A stretch of DNA of 64,000 nt from Zea mays (GCF_902167145.1 NC_050097.1:96944595-97008594), one strand, 5' to 3'; shown: positions 1 to 11,294, counted from the stretch's first letter. Numbers and translations are program-made. Notes: a model not told the origin generated them from the letters alone.

Positions 1-471
1 AAATCTAAATTGTTGCCTCGAGCCGATGGACCGTTTAAAGTGCTAGAGAAAATTAACGACAATGCATATAGGCTAGATCTGCCTGCAGACTTTGGGGTTA
101 GCCCCACATTTAACATTGCAGATTTAAAGCCCTACTTGGGAGAGGAAGTTGAGCTTGAGTCGAGGACGACTCAAATGCAAGAAGGGGAGAATGATGAAGA
201 CATCCACACTACTGATGCATCTATACCAATACAAGTACCAATTTCTGGTCCCATTACTCGCGCTCGTGCTCGTCAACTCAACCATCAGACCGAAAGGGAA
301 AAGGATTTGAACATGCTGGATTCGGACTGCAGAAGAACACCAACTTGTGACGGTCACCACGGTCAGATGCGGGCTCGGATTGGAATGTTCAAGCACAACA
401 TGGAAAGCTTATCAAGTCTACTTTCATATGGATCCGGAATTATAGTCATATCTGTTCTGAGGCCGCCGTAA
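1..471 (+). CDS. Integrase C-terminus of A3 (partial) with altered tail
   Basis: The frame is open from base 1 to a TAA at 469-471. It begins in the C-terminal part of a Ty3/gypsy integrase (residues [20 protein letters not shown]), continues through the acidic [11 protein letters not shown] stretch and enters the 3' LTR at 192, as is usual for CRM elements. After [11 protein letters not shown] the frame differs from A2: an 85-bp segment is absent, so the CR-type tail ending at NTNL is replaced by about 60 other residues ending in VLRPP. Whether this tail is made or functional is unknown. The conserved CRM feature at this place is a short CR motif thought to help targeting; here it is lost. 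Confidence 0.7.
   Translation, partial: KSKLLPRADGPFKVLEKINDNAYRLDLPADFGVSPTFNIADLKPYLGEEVELESRTTQMQEGENDEDIHTTDASIPIQVPISGPITRARARQLNHQTEREKDLNMLDSDCRRTPTCDGHHGQMRARIGMFKHNMESLSSLLSYGSGIIVISVLRPP
178..191 (+). promoter_or_regulatory. Polypurine tract of A3
   Basis: The purine run CAAGAAGGGGAGAA lies directly against the TGATGAAG start of the 3' LTR. This is the expected position of the plus-strand primer for reverse transcription. The same tract occurs in A2 (minus strand, 30915-30928) and, with one change, in B1 (18124-18137). Confidence 0.8.
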
Positions 472-1036
472 TCATTGTTTTCTTACCGAGACATTTCCTG
501 CCTTTTCTGCCCATGGTGCTGCGTCACCCTATTTTGGCCCAATGGGTCGTGTATCAAGTTAGGTCCATTAGGGACGCATCCTAGGGTTGCAGCACGACCC
601 CAATACCCTTGTGGTCGTCCTCCCATGTTTATAAACCCCCTAGCCGCCACCAAGAACGGCGGGTTTTGTTTAGATCAAGTTTAGCTCTCGCTACTTGCTT
701 GCAAGCGCGCGTGCTAGTTCAGCCGCCCGTCTTCTTGTCTTCGGAACCCCACCATATTGTAGTTTGATCTTTAAACCTACATTTAGATCTGGTAATTCAG
801 TACTTGTTCTACTTGTTCTTGCTAGTTCTTCGATTGCTTGCAGGACGAGTGCCCTAGTGGCCAGGGTGTCACGCTCCACAAGATCGTGACAGTCATAGGA
901 GGTGGTGTATCGGTTGCTAAGGCGCAGCGTCTTTGGAAGGCTGTAGTCGGGCCGTGAACGTCGTCTCCTCCCCCAATCGAGTTATTCCACACCCTCTCAT
1001 CGAAAGATCGGGCAATCACCCAACGGGTGCACATCA
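192..1036 (+). repeat. 3' LTR of A3 (845 bp, 85 bp shorter than its relatives)
   Basis: It begins TGATGAAGACATCC and ends GTGCACATCA, the same ends as the 930-bp LTRs of A1 and A2. The length difference is one gap: CATCAG joins ACCGAAAG near 289, where the other copies have 85 extra bases beginning GTGATT and ending AGAAG. A TTTATAAAC box lies at about 628-636. Confidence 0.9.
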
Positions 1037-1187
1037 AGAGCAGCCCTTGGCACTATTGCCTTCTTCGGCAACATGATGAAGGTGAATGCTTGCCGAAGGT
1101 GGTCATTTAAGTTCACCAGAGGTGGGCGCCAATGTTGGTCACTTGTTCTCAAATGCTGCAAATCAAGAACAAGGCAACACAATTGTC
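1037..1187 (-). mobile_element. Tat-like element C4: gag start, primer site and LTR scrap
   Basis: Read on the minus strand this is an LTR end (TGTTGGTCAC on the plus strand at 1133, matching the LTR ends of C2 and C3), then a primer-binding site GGTGGGCGCCAA (1121-1132, plus-strand reading), then a short leader and a methionine codon beginning MLPKKAIVPRAAL. That is the 5' end of a Tat-lineage element. A3 interrupts its gag at 1036. The LTR match is lost near 1187, where long-LTR fragment D3 takes over. Confidence 0.7.
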
Positions 1188-2959
1188 ACCGGCCACCATT
1201 AGCCCATCGACGTGTTCGCAGGAACCTCTCCGATCTCCGAGGACACTTCACCGGAGCTAGACCGCCACCGGTAAGCCCCAACGCCCTTTTTCCCGCCGTG
1301 GTCAATATTCCGGTGTGGTTAGGAGTGCGGGTTGGATAGTTCACAAGCCTAAGGGGGTTTCCGCAATGTCAGTGACTTATATGAATAGTAACATGAGGAC
1401 TCGTTTGTAAGGAACCAGGGAAGATTAGGCTAGGGACTCGAGCGCAAGAGTGCTTTTCTTTTCCATTTTTGAATTTCTAATTCATTTTCATATACAGCAG
1501 ACTTAGAAAATGCATAACTTAAATAATATTCATCCAAATTTGGTCAACCAATTTTGCTAGACTCTGTATAATATAAACTACCAAGCAAAAATAGTAGCCC
1601 CATATTTCCTATATTACTTTTTAGAGTTTTGATTTAAATAGAAAAACCCACTTAAACCTTGGAAATAAGGAAAAGGGTAGAAAAAATTTTAGACTGGGTT
1701 GGGAAAATTTGTAGAGATACTTGACCAGTATTTACAAGGTGTAAAAATATTAAGCACCCCAGTACCAAAGATTAAACAAATTTTATCCCCTAGGATTTGT
1801 TTTTACCCAAACTTTGGAGAAATAGAAAAGGGCACTAAAAATAGAAACCAAAGAGCAATATTATTTTTCCTAGCATGATTAAGTGATAAAGTTCAAGGGA
1901 AAAATATATGGAACCCTAGTCCGGCACTGTTCTAGAATTTATGATTTTATTTAGGTATTGAGTATTTAAGTAAAATAATGATTAAAAATAATAGGACATA
2001 TGCAATAGTGATAAGAAAAATTTAGTAGACCCTTGACCACTATTGTATCACTACAAAAATAGTAACCACCCCAGAATATCAGACTAAGTGGGTTCAACAA
2101 ATAAAACTAGGATTTTGCCAATACTTCAAAAAAAAAGAGAGACCAAAACTGGAAAACAATAAGCAACCTTATTTTTTCCTAAATACTTGTGATGTGTGCT
2201 ATAAAGGAAAAATATAAAAATAAGGTAGTTATACAGTGGAATACACCCCACCCCCTGCCCCATGAGAAAGATTATATACTCTAAAAATCATACAACTCAT
2301 CTCCTATAAGTAAAAATAACCAACTTTAGGAATGATTGCTCTTGCGCAAAGAAGAAACTAGAAAAAATGGGAAATCTGTTGGTTGACATTTTTCAAATAG
2401 AGTGGTAGTAGAAAGCACTCACTAAGCCCCCAAACTTTAGAAAATCACCATTAATTAACCATTCGGTATCCTTGGCTAAAATCTGCCATAGGAGCATAAT
2501 ATCACCCATAAACACCAACAAAAATGAGTTAAAGGGCAGAAGCCACCTCTACACAAGGGTTATAGTTTAAAGCGCCCCCTCTGCCCTAGATTTTATCATT
2601 TTTGTACAGAGAGAACTACTCCCATTTTAGGCCTCAAATTTTGAGACAGACTTAGGTAAGCCAATAAGAAACCACTGTAATTTTTGTAAGATTTTTGGAA
2701 ATTTCTGAATCAGAAGCGTAGTTCAACCTACCTTATAAAAGACCTTAAGGATTAAAAGGGGAGAGAAATCCTTGAATCCTAGTATGCACCTTGGATATGT
2801 ACAAATGAATATTAATATGTTGCATTCATACTCATACATTTGTATTCAGATTGCAATCTCGCGGACGAAGAGTATGTCTTGATCCAAGAGCAAGAGGCAC
2901 AACAAGAAGAAGAGGCTCGGGAACCAGCTCCCGAACTCGTCGCCGAAGAACCTCCTACT
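1188..2959 (+). mobile_element. Long-LTR fragment D3, left part
   Basis: This AT-rich stretch has no convincing gene. It is diverged but colinear with the reverse complement of D2 (about 26850 down to 25250): for example GTCAGTGAC near 1370, the CCAATTTTGCTAGA block near 1550, and the GCGGACGAAGAG/GAAGAACCTCC block just before 2959. D3 therefore belongs to the D family in the opposite orientation. Its own start is missing at the C4 junction. It is split by A1 and resumes at 11244. Confidence 0.75.
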
Positions 2960-3889
2960 TGATGAAGACATCCACACTACTGATGCATCTATACCAATAC
3001 AAGTACCAATTTCTGGTCCCATTACTCGCGCTCGTGCTCGTCAACTCAACCATCAGGTGATTACACTCTTGAGTTCATGTCCATCATATTTAGACCATGG
3101 AGACCCGTGCACTCTTGTTTTGCTTAGGAATCAGGGAGAAGATCGAAAGGGAAAAGGATTTGAACATGCTGGATTCGGACTGCAGAAGAACACCAACTTG
3201 TGACGGTCACCACGGTCAGATGCGGGCTCGGATTGGAATGTTCAAGCACAACATGGAAAGCTTATCAAGTCTACTTTCATATGGATCCGGAATTATAGTC
3301 ATATCTGTTCTGAGGCCGCCGTAATCATTGTTTTCTTACCGAGACATTTCCTGCCTTTTCTGCCCATGGTGCTGTGTCACCCTATTTTGGCCCAATGGGT
3401 CGTGTATCAAGTTAGGTCCATTAGGGACGCATCCTAGGGTTGCAGCACGACCCCAATACCCTTGTGGTCGTCCTCCCATGTTTATAAACCCCCTAGCCGC
3501 CACCAAGAACAGCGGGTTTTGTTTAGATCAAGTTTAGCTCTCGCTACTTGCTTGCAAGCGCGCGTGCTAGTTCAGCCGCCCGTCTTCTTGTCTTCGGAAC
3601 CCCACCATATTGGAGTTTGATTTTTAAACCTACATTTAGATCTGGTAATTCAGTACTTGTTCTACTTGTTCTTGCTAGTTCTTCGATTGCTTGCAGGACG
3701 AGTGCCCTAGTGGCCAGGGTGTCACGCTCCACAAGATCGTGACAGCCATAGGAGGTGGTGTATCGGTTGCTAAGGCGCAGCGTCTTTGGAAGGCTGTAGT
3801 CGGGCCGTGAACGTCGTCTCCTCCCCCAATCGAGTTATTCCACACCCTCTCATCGAAAGATCGGGCAATCACCCAACGGGTGCACATCA
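2960..3889 (+). repeat. 5' LTR of A1 (930 bp)
   Basis: It starts TGATGAAGACATCC and ends GGTGCACATCA with 5-bp inverted ends TGATG/CATCA. It carries a TTTATAAACC box at 3481-3490, the likely core promoter. The 85-bp segment that A3 lacks is at 3057-3141. By eye only about two positions differ from the 3' LTR. Confidence 0.92.
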
Positions 3890-3905
3890 GTTGGTAATCA
3901 GAGCA
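3890..3905 (+). promoter_or_regulatory. Primer-binding site of A1 with one extra base
   Basis: The bases after the LTR read GTTGGTAATCAGAGC. A2 has GTTGGTATCAGAGC, the standard match to the 3' end of initiator tRNA-Met. A1 therefore carries one inserted A in the middle of the site, which should weaken primer pairing. Confidence 0.85.
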
Positions 3906-4910
3906 AGGTTTATCGGTGAGAGATTTACTTTTCTTCGCTGTTTTCTTATCTCCTATAGTCCAGAAAAAGCCAAAAAATAGTAGATTAGTTTTACCGCAAT
4001 CCTATAAACCATTGAGCATTTACTAGTACTACTTAGTTAGGGCTTGTTGAGTTTTTGGTTGCATCGGTTGTGTCGAGTTGCTGGTCTTAGTTTATTCCTT
4101 TAGAGTTTTGAGTTCTACCACGTTTTGGTCACCACGAGATCCACCATCACCAAAAACATCTCTGGTTCGTTTTTGCCACCACGGATACATATCATATCCG
4201 ATTTGGAAGTTTAAATACAATCTGGAAAGCTTATCTTATCTTCTTTCCAACGGATCTGACCTTATCTCAAAATTCGTTCTGAGCGCTCCGCAATCATCGT
4301 AGAGATTTCTGGACTTTCTATATTAACAAGATTTGTTAAGTCTGATTTTAAGGGGCTGTTAGCAATATCTTTATTGTTTGGGTTGTCATAGTGAAAAAAA
4401 GGGTTTAGGCCCCTGCAAAAAAAAAACAGAAGAAGAAGAAAAAAAAAGAATAGAAAAGAAAAAAAAGGAAAAGAAGAAGAAGGGGGCTGAATCTCTAAAT
4501 CTGTTGTTTCTCTTTGTGCTGTGCTAGTTGTTCTTTTTCAGTGACTACCTTTGTGCCTAGGCTCACGTCTCTAGCCTGGTTTAGCCTAGGACCAGCACAG
4601 TACCACCGTTGAACGATTATTCAGCTTGCTTTTGTAACTAACGTGGTACTAGTGTATTCCTTGCTTCAGCCCACCTACAACTCTACATATTTCGACTACA
4701 GTTTGACAGGTCGTGTTGCTGCGGCACCGATACACTTATTCCACGGTTGCAGACTTGTTGGTTGCTGACCCCTCCTGTTGTGCAAGGTAAGAATTGGTAA
4801 GAGCTTGTGAGGCAGGTTGAGAGTGAGCGCCTTGCAGTAGCTACATCCTAATAGTTGTAGAGTTTTTATTCCTTCACATTTTTTTTCTTGTTGCCTCTGT
4901 TCATCTAACC
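3906..4910 (+). other. Untranslated leader of A1
   Basis: About 1 kb lies between the primer site and the gag start. It holds an A/AG-rich tract at about 4405-4485 and a short frame (4078-4302) whose end resembles a stretch of the LTR. Nothing here looks like a conserved gene; it is colinear with the leader of A2 (35603-36612, minus). Confidence 0.8.
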
Positions 4911-7900
4911 ATGGCAGGATTGGAGGTTGATGATGCTTCTCGTAATATGCCACACTCTCCTCGCACCAAGGGTATCATACAACACTTTGTAAGGCTGGTG
5001 AAAACGCACACGGAAGGTCTTGATAATGACATGCAGGTGACGAATGAAAAGATGGGGCAATTGGAGGCCACACAGATTGACACAAACACCAAACTTGCAA
5101 ATGTGGAAATGACAGTTGCTCATATTGACAAGAGCCTTGTCGCACTCTTGAGGCGATTTGATGAGATGCATGCTAATACCAATGGTGGGCGTGATGGGGG
5201 CGCCGAAGGTAACTGGGATGACTATGTTGCTGATACTGAACAAGATGACCAAGAAGCACCTAATCGCCGGCGACTACGTACTAACCGTAGAGGTATGGGT
5301 GGTTTTCGCCGACGTGAGGTACATGGTAATGATGATGCTTTTAGTAAGGTTAAATTTAAAATACCTCCTTTTGATGGTAAATATGACCCTGATGCTTACA
5401 TTACTTGGGAGATTGCGGTTGATCAAAAGTTTGCATGCCATGAATTTCCTGAGAATGCGCGGGTTAGAGCTGCTACTAGTGAGTTTACTGAATTTGCTTC
5501 TGTTTGGTGGATAGAACATGGTAAGAAGAATCCTAATAACATGCCACAAACTTGGGATGCGTTGAAACGGGTCATGCGGGCTAGATTTGTTCCTTCTTAT
5601 TATGCACGTGATATGTTAAACAAGTTGCAACAATTGAGACAGGGTACTAAAAGTGTAGAAGAATATTATCAGGAATTACAAATGGGTATGCTGCGTTGTA
5701 ACATAGAGGAGGGTGAGGAATCTGCTATGGCTAGATTTTTGGGCGGGTTAAATAGGGAAATTCAGGACATCCTTGCTTATAAAGATTATGCTAATGTAAC
5801 CCGATTGTTTCATCTTGCTTGCAAAGCTGAAAGGGAAGTGCAGGGACGACGTGCTAGTGCAAGGTCTAATGTTTCTGCAGGAAAATCTACACCATGGCAA
5901 CAGCGCACGACTACGTCCATGACCGGTCGTACACTAGCACCAACTCCCTCGCCAAGTCGACCAGCACCCCCGCCTTCCTCCGGCGACAAACCACGTGCAT
6001 CTTCCACAAATTCAGCAACCAAATCTGCCCAGAAACCAGCAGGTAGTGCCTCTTCAGTAGCCTCCACGGGTAGAACAAGAGATGTTCTGTGTTATCGATG
6101 CAAGGGCTATGGACACGTGCAGCGTGATTGTCCTAATCAGCGTGTTTTGGTGGTAAAAGACGATGGTGGGTATTCTTCTGCTAGTGATTTGGATGAAGCT
6201 ACACTTGCTTTGCTTGCGGCTGATGATGCAGGCACTAAGGAACCACCCGAAGAACAGATTGGTGCAGATGATGCAGAGCATTATGAGAGCCTCATTGTAC
6301 AGCGTGTGCTTAGTGCACAAATGGAGAAGGCAGAGCAGAATCAGCGACATACATTGTTTCAAACAAAGTGTGTCATTAAGGAGCGTTCATGTCGTTTGAT
6401 CATTGATGGAGGTAGCTGCAACAACTTGGCTAGCAGCGACATGGTGGAGAAGCTTGCACTTACGACCAAACCGCACTCACATCCATATCACATTCAATGG
6501 CTCAACAATAGTGGTAAGGTCAAGGTAACCAAGTTGGTACGAATTAATTTTGCTATTGGTTCATATCGTGATGTTGTTGACTGTGATGTTGTGCCTATGG
6601 ATGCTTGTAATATTCTGCTAGGTAGACCATGGCAATTTGATTCAGATTGTATGCATCATGGTAGATCAAATCAATATTCTCTCATACACCATGATAAGAA
6701 AATTATTTTGCTTCCCATGTCCCCTGAGGCTATTGTGCGTGATGATGTTGCTAAAGCTACCAAAGCTAAAACTGAGAACAACAAGAATATTAAAGCTGTT
6801 GGTAATAACAAAGATGGGATAAAATTGAAAGGACATTGCTTGCTTGCAACAAAAACTGATGTTAATGAATTATTTGCTTCCACTACTGTTGCCTACGCCT
6901 TGGTATGCAAGGATGCTTTGATTTCAATTCAAGATATGCAGCATTCTTTGCCTCCTGTTATTACTAACATTTTGCAGGAGTATTCTGATGTATTTCCAAG
7001 TGAGATACCAGAGGGGCTGCCACCTATACGAGGGATTGAGCACCAAATTGATCTTATTCCTGGTGCATCTTTGCCGAATCGTGCGCCATATAGGACAAAT
7101 CCAGAGGAAACAAAAGAAATTCAGCGACAAGTGCAAGAACTACTCGACAAAGGTTACGTGCGTGAGTCTCTTAGTCCGTGTGCTGTTCCGGTTATTTTAG
7201 TGCCTAAAAAAGATGGAACATGGCGTATGTGTGTTGATTGTAGGGCTATTAATAATATCACGATACGTTATCGACACCCTATTCCACGTTTAGATGATAT
7301 GCTTGATGAATTGAGTGGTGCCATTGTCTTTTCTAAAGTTGATTTGCGTAGTGGGTACCACCAGATTCGTATGAAATTGGGAGATGAATGGAAAACTGCT
7401 TTCAAAACTAAGTTCGGATTGTATGAGTGGTTAGTCATGCCTTTTGGGTTAACTAATGCACCTAGCACTTTCATGACATTAATGAACGAGGTTTTGCGTG
7501 CCTTCATTGGAAAATTTGTGGTAGTATACTTTGATGACATATTGATCTACAGCAAATCTATGGATGAACATGTTGATCACATGCGTGCTGTTTTTAATGC
7601 TTTACGAGATGCACGTTTATTTGGTAACCTTGAGAAGTGCACATTTTGCACCGATCGAGTTTCGTTTCTTGGTTATGTTGTGACTCCACAGGGAATTGAG
7701 GTTGATCAAGCCAAGGTAGAAGCGATACATGGATGGCCTATGCCAAAGACTATCACACAGGTGCGGAGTTTCCTAGGACTTGCTGGCTTCTATCGCCGTT
7801 TTGTGAAGGACTTTAGCACCATTGCTGCACCTTTGAATGAGCTTACGAAGAAAGGAGTGCATTTTAGTTGGGGCAAAGTACAAGAGCACGCTTTCAACGT

Positions 7901-9536
7901 GCTGAAAGATAAGTTGACACATGCACCTCTCCTCCAACTTCCTGATTTTAATAAGACTTTTGAGCTTGAATGTGATGCTAGTGGAATTGGATTGGGTGGT
8001 GTTTTGTTACAAGAAGGCAAACCTGTTGCATATTTTAGTGAAAAATTGAGTGGGTCTGTTCTAAATTATTCTACTTATGATAAGGAATTATATGCTCTTG
8101 TGCGAACATTAGAAACATGGCAGCATTATTTGTGGCCCAAAGAGTTTGTTATTCATTCTGATCATGAATCTTTGAAACATATTCGTAGTCAAGGAAAACT
8201 GAACCGTAGACATGCTAAGTGGGTTGAATTTATCGAATCGTTTCCTTATGTTATTAAGCACAAGAAAGGAAAAGAGAATATCATTGCTGACGCTTTGTCT
8301 AGGAGATATACTTTGCTGAATCAACTTGACTACAAAATCTTTGGATTAGAGACGATTAAAGACCAATATGTTCATGATGCTGATTTTAAAGATGTGTTGC
8401 TGCATTGTAAAGATGGGAAAGGATGGAACAAATATATCGTTAGTGATGGGTTTGTGTTTAGAGCTAACAAGCTATGCATTCCAGCTAGCTCCGTTCGTTT
8501 GTTGTTGTTACAGGAAGCACATGGAGGTGGCTTAATGGGACATTTTGGAGCAAAGAAAACGGAGGACATACTTGCTGGTCATTTCTTTTGGCCCAAGATG
8601 AGAAGAGATGTGGTGAGATTTGTTGCTCGTTGCACGACATGTCAAAAGGCGAAGTCACGGTTAAATCCACACGGTTTGTATTTGCCTCTACCCGTTCCTA
8701 GTGCTCCTTGGGAAGATATTTCTATGGATTTTGTGCTGGGATTGCCTAGGACTAGGAAGGGACATGATAGTGTGTTTGTGGTTGTTGATAGATTTTCTAA
8801 GATGGCACATTTCATACCATGTCATAAAACTGACGATGCTACTCATATTGCTGATTTGTTCTTTCGTGAAATTGTTCGCTTGCATGGTGTACCCAACACA
8901 ATCGTTTCTGATCGTGATGCTAAATTTCTTAGTCATTTTTGGAGGACTTTGTGGGCAAAATTGGGGACTAAGCTTTTATTTTCTACTACATGTCATCCTC
9001 AAACTGATGGTCAAACTGAAGTTGTGAATAGAACTTTGTCTACTATGTTAAGGGCAGTTCTAAAGAAGAATATTAAGATGTGGGAGGACTGTTTGCCTCA
9101 TGTTGAATTTGCTTATAATCGATCATTGCATTCTACTACAAAGATGTGCCCATTTCAGATTGTATATGGTTTGTTGCCTCGTGCTCCTATTGATTTAATG
9201 CCTTTGCCATCTTCTGAAAAACTAAATTTTGATGCTACTAGGCGTGCTGAATTGATGTTAAAACTGCATGAAACTACTAAAGAAAACATAGAGCGTACGA
9301 ATGCTAGATATAAGTTTGCTAGTGATAAAGGTAGAAAGGAAATAAATTTTGAACCTGGAGATTTAGTTTGGCTGCATTTGAGAAAGGAAAGGTTTCCTGA
9401 ATTACGAAAATCTAAATTGTTGCCTCGAGCCGATGGACCGTTTAAAGTGCTAGAGAAAATTAACGACAATGCATATAGGCTAGATCTGCCTGTAGACTTT
9501 GGGGTTAGCCCCACATTTAACATTATTTTTTCCTAA
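4911..9536 (+). CDS. Gag-Pol polyprotein of A1, truncated at the integrase C-terminus
   Basis: One frame of 1,541 codons encodes the whole polyprotein. Visible parts are: gag with a capsid-like region from about residue 142; a zinc knuckle [14 protein letters not shown] at 394-407; protease with IIDGGS, Asp at 499; RT with the FDDIL box, Asp-Asp at 875-876; RNase H with CDASG, Asp at 1022; integrase with a zinc-binding start (His 1204, Cys 1241) and the D,D35E triad at Asp 1273, Asp 1334 and Glu 1370. The start is the first ATG (MAGLEVDD), as in A2. The frame runs into copied flank after FGVSPTFNI and stops four codons later, so the last integrase segment and CR tail are gone. RT has Thr where A2 has Arg (STFMTLM versus STFMRLM). 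Confidence 0.9.
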   Translation: MAGLEVDDASRNMPHSPRTKGIIQHFVRLVKTHTEGLDNDMQVTNEKMGQLEATQIDTNTKLANVEMTVAHIDKSLVALLRRFDEMHANTNGGRDGGAEGNWDDYVADTEQDDQEAPNRRRLRTNRRGMGGFRRREVHGNDDAFSKVKFKIPPFDGKYDPDAYITWEIAVDQKFACHEFPENARVRAATSEFTEFASVWWIEHGKKNPNNMPQTWDALKRVMRARFVPSYYARDMLNKLQQLRQGTKSVEEYYQELQMGMLRCNIEEGEESAMARFLGGLNREIQDILAYKDYANVTRLFHLACKAEREVQGRRASARSNVSAGKSTPWQQRTTTSMTGRTLAPTPSPSRPAPPPSSGDKPRASSTNSATKSAQKPAGSASSVASTGRTRDVLCYRCKGYGHVQRDCPNQRVLVVKDDGGYSSASDLDEATLALLAADDAGTKEPPEEQIGADDAEHYESLIVQRVLSAQMEKAEQNQRHTLFQTKCVIKERSCRLIIDGGSCNNLASSDMVEKLALTTKPHSHPYHIQWLNNSGKVKVTKLVRINFAIGSYRDVVDCDVVPMDACNILLGRPWQFDSDCMHHGRSNQYSLIHHDKKIILLPMSPEAIVRDDVAKATKAKTENNKNIKAVGNNKDGIKLKGHCLLATKTDVNELFASTTVAYALVCKDALISIQDMQHSLPPVITNILQEYSDVFPSEIPEGLPPIRGIEHQIDLIPGASLPNRAPYRTNPEETKEIQRQVQELLDKGYVRESLSPCAVPVILVPKKDGTWRMCVDCRAINNITIRYRHPIPRLDDMLDELSGAIVFSKVDLRSGYHQIRMKLGDEWKTAFKTKFGLYEWLVMPFGLTNAPSTFMTLMNEVLRAFIGKFVVVYFDDILIYSKSMDEHVDHMRAVFNALRDARLFGNLEKCTFCTDRVSFLGYVVTPQGIEVDQAKVEAIHGWPMPKTITQVRSFLGLAGFYRRFVKDFSTIAAPLNELTKKGVHFSWGKVQEHAFNVLKDKLTHAPLLQLPDFNKTFELECDASGIGLGGVLLQEGKPVAYFSEKLSGSVLNYSTYDKELYALVRTLETWQHYLWPKEFVIHSDHESLKHIRSQGKLNRRHAKWVEFIESFPYVIKHKKGKENIIADALSRRYTLLNQLDYKIFGLETIKDQYVHDADFKDVLLHCKDGKGWNKYIVSDGFVFRANKLCIPASSVRLLLLQEAHGGGLMGHFGAKKTEDILAGHFFWPKMRRDVVRFVARCTTCQKAKSRLNPHGLYLPLPVPSAPWEDISMDFVLGLPRTRKGHDSVFVVVDRFSKMAHFIPCHKTDDATHIADLFFREIVRLHGVPNTIVSDRDAKFLSHFWRTLWAKLGTKLLFSTTCHPQTDGQTEVVNRTLSTMLRAVLKKNIKMWEDCLPHVEFAYNRSLHSTTKMCPFQIVYGLLPRAPIDLMPLPSSEKLNFDATRRAELMLKLHETTKENIERTNARYKFASDKGRKEINFEPGDLVWLHLRKERFPELRKSKLLPRADGPFKVLEKINDNAYRLDLPVDFGVSPTFNIIFS

Positions 9537-10313
9537 ATACTTGTGATGTGTGCTATAAAGGAAAAATATAAAAATAAGGTAGTTATACAGTGGAATACAC
9601 CCCACCCCCTGCCCCATGAGAAAGATTATATACTCTAAAAATCATACAACTCATCTCCTATAAGTAAAAATAACCAACTTTAGGAATGATTGCTCTTGCG
9701 CAAAGAAGAAACTAGAAAAAATGGGAAATCTGTTGGTTGACATTTTTCAAATAGAGTGGTAGTAGAAAGCACTCACTAAGCCCCCAAACTTTAGAAAATC
9801 ACCATTAATTAACCATTCGGTATCCTTGGCTAAAATCTGCCATAGGAGCATAATATCACCCATAAACACCAACAAAAATGAGTTAAAGGGCAGAAGCCAC
9901 CTCTACACAAGGGTTATAGTTTAAAGCGCCCCCTCTGCCCTAGATTTTATCATTTTTGTACAGAGAGAACTACTCCCATTTTAGGCCTCAAATTTTGAGA
10001 CAGACTTAGGTAAGCCAATAAGAAACCACTGTAATTTTTGTAAGATTTTTGGAAATTTCTGAATCAGAAGCGTAGTTCAACCTACCTTATAAAAGACCTT
10101 AAGGATTAAAAGGGGAGAGAAATCCTTGAATCCTAGTATGCACCTTGGATATGTACAAATGAATATTAATATGTTGCATTCATACTCATACATTTGTATT
10201 CAGATTGCAATCTCGCGGACGAAGAGTATGTCTTGATCCAAGAGCAAGAGGCACAACAAGAAGAAGAGGCTCGGGAACCAGCTCCCGAACTCGTCGCCGA
10301 AGAACCTCCTACT
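9523..10313 (+). repeat. Copied left flank inside A1 (791 bp of D3)
   Basis: This stretch repeats 2169-2959 with no length change and no difference that I can see. It joins the integrase reading frame at 9523-9524 with only TT in common. With the adjoining LTR it makes a 1,721-bp direct repeat (2169-3889 and 9523-11243). No gene is present. Confidence 0.9.
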
Positions 10314-11243
10314 TGATGAAGACATCCACACTACTGATGCATCTATACCAATACAAGTACCAATTTCTGGTCCCATTACTCGCGCTCGTGCTCGTCAACT
10401 CAACCATCAGGTGATTACACTCTTGAGTTCATGTCCATCATATTTAGACCATGGAGACCCGTGCACTCTTGTTTTGCTTAGGAATCAGGGAGAAGACCGA
10501 AAGGGAAAAGGATTTGAACATGCTGGATTCGGACTGCAGAAGAACACCAACTTGTGACGGTCACCACGGTCAGATGCGGGCTCGGATTGGAATGTTCAAG
10601 CACAACATGGAAAGCTTATCAAGTCTACTTTCATATGGATCCGGAATTATAGTCATATCTGTTCTGAGGCCGCCGTAATCATTGTTTTCTTACCGAGACA
10701 TTTCCTGCCTTTTCTGCCCATGGTGCTGTGTCACCCTATTTTGGTCCAATGGGTCGTGTATCAAGTTAGGTCCATTAGGGACGCATCCTAGGGTTGCAGC
10801 ACGACCCCAATACCCTTGTGGTCGTCCTCCCATGTTTATAAACCCCCTAGCCGCCACCAAGAACAGCGGGTTTTGTTTAGATCAAGTTTAGCTCTCGCTA
10901 CTTGCTTGCAAGCGCGCGTGCTAGTTCAGCCGCCCGTCTTCTTGTCTTCGGAACCCCACCATATTGGAGTTTGATTTTTAAACCTACATTTAGATCTGGT
11001 AATTCAGTACTTGTTCTACTTGTTCTTGCTAGTTCTTCGATTGCTTGCAGGACGAGTGCCCTAGTGGCCAGGGTGTCACGCTCCACAAGATCGTGACAGC
11101 CATAGGAGGTGGTGTATCGGTTGCTAAGGCGCAGCGTCTTTGGAAGGCTGTAGTCGGGCCGTGAACGTCGTCTCCTCCCCCAATCGAGTTATTCCACACC
11201 CTCTCATCGAAAGATCGGGCAATCACCCAACGGGTGCACATCA
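10314..11243 (+). repeat. 3' LTR of A1 (930 bp)
   Basis: It has the same ends and length as the 5' LTR and is followed by the target repeat CTACT at 11244-11248. It keeps the 85-bp GT...AG segment at 10411-10495. Two differences from the 5' LTR are visible (GACCG for GATCG near 10497, and TTGGTCC for TTGGCCC near 10743). Confidence 0.92.
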
Positions 11244-11294
11244 CTACTGCACCCGCATTTGAAGGCAAGCCCCGGTTTTATGCATAGCCGTTAT
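11244..11294 (+). mobile_element. Long-LTR fragment D3, continuation
   Basis: After the CTACT repeat the D3 sequence resumes, with GAAGGCAAGCCCCGGTTTTA, the reverse complement of the D2 block near 25185-25210. It is cut at 11295 by the LTR of C1. Confidence 0.75.

Larger units (their letters stand above)
1..1036 (+). mobile_element. CRM-clade LTR retrotransposon A3, 3' end only
   Basis: The left edge of the window cuts this element, leaving the end of integrase, the polypurine tract and the 3' LTR. It is nearly identical to A1 and A2 over the shared bases. It ends in CATCA at 1036 and is followed by the gag start of another element (C4), so A3 inserted there; the candidate target-site copy at 1037-1041 is AGAGC, and its partner lies outside the window. 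Its LTR lacks an 85-bp segment that four other LTRs of the family keep. Confidence 0.85.
2960..11243 (+). mobile_element. CRM-clade LTR retrotransposon A1, rearranged at its 3' end
   Basis: The element has TGATG...CATCA LTRs (2960-3889 and 10314-11243), an initiator-Met-type primer site, a leader and one long gag-pol frame. The 5-bp target repeat CTACT flanks it at 2955-2959 and 11244-11248, inside D3. The last 74 bp of the internal region, including the polypurine tract, are missing. In their place lies a copy of 791 bp of the left flanking D3 sequence (9523-10313), so CTACT occurs a third time at 10309-10313. The element cannot be normally autonomous without the tract and with its altered primer site. 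Confidence 0.9.

Noticed and set aside
691..879. A 62-residue frame (MERDTLATRALV...) found antisense in every A-family LTR
   Set aside because: It recurs only because the LTR recurs (3544-3732, 10898-11086, 30142-30330 and 36786-36974). It has no known domain and overlaps likely promoter and leader sequence.
2851..3060. A short frame spanning the D3/A1 boundary, repeated at 10205-10414
   Set aside because: The repeat is due to the copied flank, and the frame crosses an insertion boundary.
4400..4490. A-rich tract read as a poly(A) tail of a LINE or processed gene
   Set aside because: It lies in the leader of A1 and recurs at the same place in A2. No target repeat or coding sequence adjoins it.
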